Part shown: piece by piece, positions 7,056 through 11,675 of the stretch | How the letters are laid out: every line of letters starts with the position of its first letter | Numbering within the stretch: position 1 is the first letter of the stretch | Source: an uncultured Gemella sp. | GTDB taxonomy: Bacteria > Bacillota > Bacilli > Staphylococcales > Gemellaceae | Direction of reading: 5' to 3' | Length of the DNA: 11,675 nucleotides | Assembly: GCA_927911745.1 (NCBI GenBank) | Contig: CAKMQF010000050.1 | Coordinates: 1-11,675, forward strand | The notes under the pieces: model-generated | What the model was told of the DNA's origin: nothing | What the model saw: the letters and a program-made list of their open reading frames with translations, nothing else | Databases searched by the model: none | Program-made: the position numbers and the translations under genes

Positions 7056-8172
7056 ATAATATCTCTTTTTCTTTCATATTGTAATGTAGATAAGCATCAA
7101 TAAAATCGATAATCTCACCATCCATTACTTTGTCTACTGTAGATACTTCGTAGTTTGTTCTGTGATCTTTTACCATTGTATATGGAGTAAATACATAAGA
7201 ACGAATTTGAGAGCCCCAACCAATATCCTTTTGTTCACCGCGAATTGCTGCTAATTCTTTTTCTTTTTCTTCTATTTCACGTTGATAAAGTTTTGATTTT
7301 AAGTTTTTCATCGCAGCATCTTTATTTTGTATTTGGCTGCGTTCAGACTGTGATTGAACGACGATACCAGTAGGTAGGTGGGTAATACGAACTGCTGAAT
7401 CAGTAGTGTTAATGTGCTGTCCACCAGCTCCTTGAGCTCTGTAAGTGTCTATTTTTAAGTCTTCATTATTAATTTCAATGTTAATCTCATCATCATTAAA
7501 TTCTGGAATTACATCTATTGAAGCGAACGATGTATGTCTTTTTCCAGATGGATCAAAAGGTGAGATACGAACAACTCGGTGAACACCTTTTTCTCCTTTT
7601 AATAATCCATACGCGAAGTCACCTTCAATTTTTATAGTTGCCGATTTAACTCCAGTGATATCACCAGATTGGTAGTTTAAGTAGCTGTATTTTAACCCCT
7701 GCTTTGTGAAGAATCTTTCATACATACGTAACATTAGTTCTGACCAGTCTGTAGCATCAGTTCCACCAGCCCCGGCATGTATTTCTAGTATAGCAGTGTT
7801 GTTATCATATTCTTCTGAGAATAATAATCTAAAGCTAAAATCTTCAACACTATTTTTAAGATTGACTACTGTTTCTAGTAAATCTTTATAAATTTCTTCA
7901 TCATCTTCATCTTTTAGAAATTCAACCATCTCTTCAGAGTGCTCTAAATAGTCTATCATTTCACTAAATTCATCAAGTTCTTTTTTTATACTTTTTGATT
8001 CTGTAACTAATAGACTAGCTGCTTCACTATCATTCCAAAAATCAGCCTCTAGCATCATATTTTCAATTTCAGCAACTCGTTCAGTTTTATCTTCTATTTT
8101 TAATGAAGTTTTAAATTCCGTTATTTTTTTGTTAATTTCTTCGAGTTCTTTTCTAAGTTCAATAAGTTCCAA
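7054..8172 (-). CDS. prfB: Peptide chain release factor 2 (RF2)
   Basis: Class I release factor reading UGA/UAA stops. The 372-residue frame is continuous. It carries the RF2-specific SPF tripeptide (about residues 204-206, in VRISPFDPSG) and the GGQ peptidyl-hydrolysis motif (250-252, in RAQGAGGQHINTTDS), with the usual helical domain 1 and C-terminal domain. The start is TTG, with AGAGGT 8 bases upstream. The usual programmed +1 frameshift site (CTT TGA C near codon 25) is absent: codons 24-26 are TTA AAA ATA, so RF2 would be made without autoregulatory frameshifting. No secA lies upstream; the gene has its own promoter. Confidence 0.95.
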   Translation of the reverse strand: MELIELRKELEEINKKITEFKTSLKIEDKTERVAEIENMMLEADFWNDSEAASLLVTESKSIKKELDEFSEMIDYLEHSEEMVEFLKDEDDEEIYKDLLETVVNLKNSVEDFSFRLLFSEEYDNNTAILEIHAGAGGTDATDWSELMLRMYERFFTKQGLKYSYLNYQSGDITGVKSATIKIEGDFAYGLLKGEKGVHRVVRISPFDPSGKRHTSFASIDVIPEFNDDEINIEINNEDLKIDTYRAQGAGGQHINTTDSAVRITHLPTGIVVQSQSERSQIQNKDAAMKNLKSKLYQREIEEKEKELAAIRGEQKDIGWGSQIRSYVFTPYTMVKDHRTNYEVSTVDKVMDGEIIDFIDAYLHYNMKEKEIL

Positions 8173-8206
8173 AATTTTTACCTCTATTAACTTCTTTCGT
8201 TTACTT

Positions 8207-8235
8207 ATTATACAAGAATTTTACTGAAGATACAA
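8207..8235 (-). promoter_or_regulatory. Promoter of prfB
   Basis: On the minus strand, -35 TTGTAT (8235-8230), 17-base spacer, perfect -10 TATAAT (8212-8207). It lies about 35 bases before the TTG start. Confidence 0.55.
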
Positions 8236-8269
8236 GGAAGGTGAGGATAAAATCCAGTGTATTCATAAG

Positions 8270-8317
8270 AAAAAAAGTGTTTATCAGCAAGATTAAAAGT
8301 TCTAGCTGATAAACACT
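8270..8317 (-). terminator. Intrinsic terminator after the second DUF1307 lipoprotein gene
   Basis: A 13-bp stem AGTGTTTATCAGC/GCTGATAAACACT (8276-8288 and 8305-8317) with a 16-base loop. On the minus strand it is followed by a run of T and TTCTTA, the standard form. It lies 15 bases past the gene's stop. Confidence 0.8.
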
Positions 8318-8331
8318 CTATATATAAAATT

Positions 8332-8775
8332 TTATTTTTTCTCTATAGCGCCATTTTTCTTAAGGTTTTCTTCTATGTAGCTTAACTTTCTTTCTTCATC
8401 TAAAGAAGATTTTTTGAAATGCAAGCGATCCTTATCTTTTTCGAAGTTTATTTTAGTAAAATCTAAATCCCAAGTAATAATTACTTTCCCATCTTTCTTT
8501 TCAATAGTGTAAGAAAGTCCATCGATATCTTTATTCTCTTGGTCGATAGATGTCTTTATACTATTGTAGGCTGCTTCTTCATCAGTTCCTAGGTCAGTGA
8601 TATTAGAAATAGTTTTTAATCTATTAACAACTTCTCCTTTATAAGTTAATGTTGTTTCATTTTCTTGATTATTTCCATATTTTGTAGTAAATACTTTTGT
8701 TTTTTCACCTGCGCATGCTGTAAGTAAGAACAGTGCTGCAAGTAATGGTGTAATTATTTTTATTATTTTCTTCAT
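8332..8775 (-). CDS. DUF1307-family (YehR-like) lipoprotein
   Basis: A 147-residue protein with a lipoprotein signal (MKKIIKIITPLLAALFLLTA, then Cys-Ala), so lipid-anchored on the outer membrane face. The mature part (TTLTYKGEVVNRLKTISNIT, then IDGLSYTIEKKDGKVIITW) shares the pattern 'T-L-x-Y-K-G-x-V-V' and the layout of DUF1307 proteins and of the lipoprotein at 6575-7010. The two are probably paralogues. The start at 8775 is preferred over an in-frame ATG at 8796 because AAGGAG (8790-8785) precedes it and the signal peptide then begins properly. Frame intact. Biological role unknown. Confidence 0.8.
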   Translation of the reverse strand: MKKIIKIITPLLAALFLLTACAGEKTKVFTTKYGNNQENETTLTYKGEVVNRLKTISNITDLGTDEEAAYNSIKTSIDQENKDIDGLSYTIEKKDGKVIITWDLDFTKINFEKDKDRLHFKKSSLDEERKLSYIEENLKKNGAIEKK

Positions 8776-8808
8776 TATAAAAAACTCCTTTTCCATTGAT
8801 TAACCTTT

Positions 8809-8837
8809 ATTATATCATAAGTGATGAAAATTTTTGA
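8809..8837 (-). promoter_or_regulatory. Promoter of the second DUF1307 lipoprotein gene
   Basis: On the minus strand, extended -10 TGATATAAT (TATAAT at 8814-8809, TG at 8817-8816) with a poor -35 (TCAAAA at 8837-8832) at 17-base spacing. The extended -10 probably compensates. Confidence 0.5.
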
Positions 8838-8927
8838 AGGGGTTTATTATTATTATTTGTTTCAATATATACTTTTTAAGACTCATTAAAACTTGGTATT
8901 ACAGGTTTTTCTTAAATGAAACAGAAA

Positions 8928-8943
8928 GGTCAAAAAAGTCAAA
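8928..8943 (+). promoter_or_regulatory. CtsR-type operator box 1 (spacing one base short)
   Basis: GGTC-A6-GTCAAA resembles the CtsR heptad repeat GGTCAAA-NAN-RGTCAAA, but there are six A between GGTC and GTC where the consensus needs seven bases. One extra A would give a perfect site, consistent with the single-base deletions seen elsewhere in the window. Confidence 0.5.
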
Positions 8944-8961
8944 AAAAATTCCAAAAAAGCT

Positions 8962-8978
8962 ATTGACTTATTTTGACC
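8962..8978 (-). promoter_or_regulatory. CtsR operator box 2 (inverted), overlapping the hrcA -35
   Basis: On the minus strand, GGTCAAA-ATA-AGTCAAT matches the CtsR direct-repeat consensus except for the last base. It covers the -35 box of the hrcA promoter, where bound CtsR would block RNA polymerase. Confidence 0.7.
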
Positions 8979-8991
8979 TTAATGATATTAT
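8963..8991 (+). promoter_or_regulatory. Heat-shock operon promoter (hrcA-grpE-dnaK)
   Basis: -35 TTGACT (8963-8968), 17-base spacer, -10 TATTAT (8986-8991). The start point near 8998 places the CIRCE element at the very 5' end of the transcript. It overlaps CtsR box 2. Confidence 0.65.
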
Positions 8992-9002
8992 TATATATGT
9001 GA

Positions 9003-9029
9003 TTAGCAGTCAGATACTTAGAGTGCTAA
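9003..9029 (+). promoter_or_regulatory. CIRCE operator (HrcA binding site)
   Basis: TTAGCAGTC, 9-base spacer, GAGTGCTAA: the CIRCE inverted repeat with one mismatch in the left arm (consensus TTAGCACTC). It sits just downstream of the -10 box and about 20 bases before hrcA, the standard position for HrcA autorepression. Confidence 0.92.
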
Positions 9030-9052
9030 AACACAAAATTGGAGAATAGGTG

Positions 9053-10066
9053 ATGACGATGTTAATAGATAGACAAGTACTCATTCTTCAATCTATAGTC
9101 GAAAATTTTATTACGACTAATCAACCTGTAGGTTCTAAGCAAATTGCTCAAAATATTGATTTCAGTTCGGCAACGATAAGAAATGATATGAGTAAATTAG
9201 AAAAAGAAGGATTGATTAAGAAGACTCATATTTCATCAGGTAGAGTACCTTCGGAAAAAGGTTATCGCTATTATGTAGATTACATAAAAAAAGATTATGA
9301 ACTATCGAATAGTGAGAATGAAAAACTTAAACAACTCTCTGGTGGTGATATAGTATCGGAAAATAACTATCTAGAAAAAAATGCAATAGTACTATCGGAC
9401 TTAACTGATTGTACGGCGGTGATACTAGCCCCGACAAAAACGGATAGGCGCATTAATAAGATAGAGGTTATTCTTCTAAGTAGTCGTAGTATTCTCGTTA
9501 TATTAGTAACAAACATAGGAGAAGTATTCCAACAAAACTATAAACTTGATGCGGATTTCACTGCAGAGGATATATCGGAGATTAATAAACTTCTACAAAG
9601 TTACTTCTATGATGTAGATATGGCAACAGCTCACGTAATGATTCATGGTGAGTTAGAAAAATATCTAAAGAATAAAGTTAACAACTATGATATGATAGTG
9701 GTGGCTTTAAATAGATTGTTGCAAAATAAAATTAAAAAGACTGTAGCATTAGGGGGTAAGTACAATTTACTTAAGCAACCCGATATAGACAATGTAGAAA
9801 AATTAAAAGAAGTAGTATCGCTCTTAGAAGATGACAAGATAGTCGAGCTTCTAGATAATAATGAAGTAACAGACAAACCATCTATTAAAATAGGAACTGA
9901 GCTTAAGCTTGGGAATATAGATGATCTTTCATTAGTGTCTAGTAGTTATAACACATCTAAAGGTCAAGGTGTAATAGCCGTATTTGGACCAAAGAGAATG
10001 GACTATTCAAAAATCATGACACTTATAGCTTGTGTTCGTGATAATTTAAATAATAATTTGAAATAA
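9053..10066 (+). CDS. hrcA: Heat-inducible transcription repressor HrcA
   Basis: Repressor of class I heat-shock genes; it binds CIRCE as a dimer and is kept active by GroE. About 337 residues. The N-terminal winged helix includes QPVGSKQIAQNIDFSSATIR and the SSGRVPSEKGYRYYVDYI hallmark (about residues 60-78); a GAF-like middle and a C-terminal segment (GVIAVFGPKRMDYSKIM) follow. Several starts are close together: GTG 9050, ATG 9053 and ATG 9059. ATG 9053 sits 8 bases after GGAG; ATG 9059 would give the MLxDRQ start common in the family and is almost as good. It is first in the operon, 13 bases before grpE. Frame intact. Confidence 0.95.
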   Translation: MTMLIDRQVLILQSIVENFITTNQPVGSKQIAQNIDFSSATIRNDMSKLEKEGLIKKTHISSGRVPSEKGYRYYVDYIKKDYELSNSENEKLKQLSGGDIVSENNYLEKNAIVLSDLTDCTAVILAPTKTDRRINKIEVILLSSRSILVILVTNIGEVFQQNYKLDADFTAEDISEINKLLQSYFYDVDMATAHVMIHGELEKYLKNKVNNYDMIVVALNRLLQNKIKKTVALGGKYNLLKQPDIDNVEKLKEVVSLLEDDKIVELLDNNEVTDKPSIKIGTELKLGNIDDLSLVSSSYNTSKGQGVIAVFGPKRMDYSKIMTLIACVRDNLNNNLK

Positions 10067-10079
10067 TTAGGAGGTAGAG

Positions 10080-10652
10080 ATGGCTACTGAAGAACAAAAA
10101 GAAACTCTACAAGAAGAAGTAACAACAGAAGAAACTGTTGAAACTGAAGAAACGACAGATTTAAAAGAAGAAGTAGTTGAAAAAACTGCTGAAGAGTTAT
10201 TACAAGAACAAATTGAAAAACTGCAAGAAGAAGTAAAAGCGTCAGAAGACAAATACTTACGACTTTATGCAGAGTTTGAAAACTTTAAACGACGTAAAAA
10301 TCAAGAAATTGACACTATAAATGCTTATAAGAGTCAAAAAGTGATTACAGAAATCTTACCAAGCTTGGATAACCTAGAACGTGCTTTACAAGTTGAATCA
10401 ACTAATGAAGAAGTACAAACAGTTCTTAAAGGTGTACAAATGGTATATGAAGGATTACAAGCAGCGCTTAAATCAGAAGGTGTTGAACTAGTAGAAACAG
10501 AAAATGCTCAGTTCGATCCAAACTTCCACCATGCAGTAATGCAAGGAGAAGAAAGTGATAAAGAGAGCGGAGTAATCTTAGATACATTCCAAAAAGGTTA
10601 CAAACTAAAAGATAGAGTAATCAGACCAGCAATGGTGAAAGTAAACTCGTAA
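10080..10652 (+). CDS. grpE: Nucleotide exchange factor GrpE
   Basis: Dimeric cochaperone that releases ADP from DnaK; cytoplasmic. 190 residues, the family's usual length. The N-terminus is acidic and low-complexity (rich in Glu and Thr, residues 1-40). The long coiled-coil helix spans about 40-100, including KYLRLYAEFENFKRRKNQE. The C-terminal beta domain carries the signature GYKLKDRVIRPAMVKV. AGGAGG lies 6 bases before ATG. It follows hrcA by 13 bases, but an unusual 330-base gap filled by structured repeats separates it from dnaK. Confidence 0.97.
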   Translation: MATEEQKETLQEEVTTEETVETEETTDLKEEVVEKTAEELLQEQIEKLQEEVKASEDKYLRLYAEFENFKRRKNQEIDTINAYKSQKVITEILPSLDNLERALQVESTNEEVQTVLKGVQMVYEGLQAALKSEGVELVETENAQFDPNFHHAVMQGEESDKESGVILDTFQKGYKLKDRVIRPAMVKVNS

Positions 10653-10661
10653 AGGCTACAT

Positions 10662-10773
10662 CGTTAGCATTTCAAGTATTGTAAATACGAAGAAATGGTT
10701 ACGAGGAAGCTTCTCAAAGATACTCAAAGAATAAGGAACGCAGAGATGAAATGATTTGAAAGTATCGACTGAG
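10662..10773 (+). ncRNA. Structured RNA-like unit 1 of a 112-nt tandem pair
   Basis: Two hairpins. Hairpin X (10662-10703): CGT and ACG outer pairs, then T-T/A-T/G-G positions, then CATTTC/GAAATG, a 2/3 internal loop (aa/gaa), then GTATT-gta-AATAC. Hairpin Y (10713-10773): CTCA/TGAG, a 2/3 internal loop (aa/gac), GATACT/AGTATC, a two-base 3' bulge (AA), CAAA/TTTG, then a 26-base purine-rich apical part (10729-10754). That part begins GAAT and ends ATGA, allowing tandem G-A pairs. The 19-base joiner between X and Y is well conserved with unit 2. It starts 10 bases after the grpE stop and would be carried on the operon mRNA. I do not recognise the family. Confidence 0.6.
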
Positions 10774-10885
10774 CCTTAGTTTTTTCGAACCTAGAAGGTG
10801 AAGAAAAAAGTTAGGAGTAAGAATCGCACAGCTACACCAAGAATGAGGAGCATAGCAACGAAATGATTGGTATGTAGCCACTGCG
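10774..10885 (+). ncRNA. Structured RNA-like unit 2 of a 112-nt tandem pair
   Basis: It directly abuts unit 1 and aligns to it without gaps over all 112 positions, 69 identical by hand count. Hairpin X (10774-10815): CCT/AGG, the same T-T/A-T/G-G positions, T6C/GA6, the same 2/3 internal loop (ga/gaa), then ACCT-aga-AGGT. Hairpin Y (10825-10885): CGCA/TGCG, a 2/3 internal loop (ca/cac), GCTACA/TGTAGC, a two-base bulge (TA), CCAA/TTGG, and an apical part matching unit 1 at its purine core (10841-10866). Many differences from unit 1 are paired changes that keep the stems. Confidence 0.6.
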
Positions 10886-10906
10886 CAAGTAAAAGTAATA
10901 TAAGAC

Positions 10907-10937
10907 TTTGTTAGAGTGAAATAATCATTTTAACAAA
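10907..10937. repeat. Inverted repeat upstream of dnaK
   Basis: TTTGTTA and TAACAAA separated by 17 bases, between the tandem RNA units and the dnaK ribosome site. It is not a CIRCE element and has no T run after it. It could be a weak hairpin or a protein site; little else can be said. No convincing separate dnaK promoter was found nearby. Confidence 0.3.
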
Positions 10938-10946
10938 TAAATTTGA

Positions 10947-11675
<729 letters not shown>

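Noticed and set aside
8834..9049. 71-codon + strand frame upstream of hrcA
   Set aside because: It covers the CtsR boxes, promoter and CIRCE, has no ribosome site and shows no protein-like pattern.
10067..10252. Minus strand Ser/Thr/Val-rich frame over the start of grpE
   Set aside because: Antisense shadow of the Glu/Thr-rich GrpE N-terminus; composition follows from the GrpE codons.
10662..10885. CRISPR array or simple tandem repeat
   Set aside because: Only two units, 112 nt each, about 62% identical, with no short constant repeat and variable spacers.
10907..10937. Second CIRCE element before dnaK
   Set aside because: The arms are TTTGTTA/TAACAAA with a 17-base spacer, not TTAGCACTC-N9-GAGTGCTAA.

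Overview
The window reads as part of a low-GC Gram-positive (Firmicutes/Bacilli) chromosome. The evidence is strong AGGAGG ribosome sites, A/T-rich spacers, lipoprotein signal peptides, a type-2-like peptide deformylase, and an hrcA-grpE-dnaK operon with both CtsR boxes and a CIRCE operator, as in staphylococci and streptococci. A Gemella-like organism is my best guess from protein similarity recalled by eye; this is inference, not a database result.

Layout. 1-300: right-hand part of an IS200/IS605 element, with the end of its Y1 transposase and a strongly folded non-coding tail. 300-3160: accessory region on the + strand. It holds a WYL-domain regulator (frame broken), a 39-residue basic peptide coupled to it, a hairpin that buries a Shine-Dalgarno sequence, a 140-residue protein of unknown function, and a 312-residue membrane-anchored coiled-coil protein (frame broken). 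3160-5661 (minus): a HAD-IB phosphatase and an M3 oligoendopeptidase, both frame-interrupted. 5917-6471: peptide deformylase. 6575-8775: RF2 (minus) between two DUF1307-type lipoproteins. 8900-11675: the heat-shock operon hrcA-grpE-dnaK, with dnaK running off the window.

How the genes work together. HrcA represses its own operon at CIRCE and two CtsR-type boxes add a second layer; GrpE is the nucleotide exchange factor of DnaK. Def, PrfB and the M3 peptidase are housekeeping protein-synthesis and turnover genes, each apparently with its own promoter.

Two things stand out. First, the 330-bp grpE-dnaK gap holds a precise, gapless tandem pair of 112-nt units (69 of 112 positions identical by hand count). 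Each unit folds into the same two-hairpin structure, with many compensatory changes between copies: a candidate structured RNA that I cannot name. Second, six genes, including dnaK, carry single-base indels, most of them in A/T runs. This looks more like sequence error than gene decay, so I use 'pseudogene' only to describe the reading frame as given.
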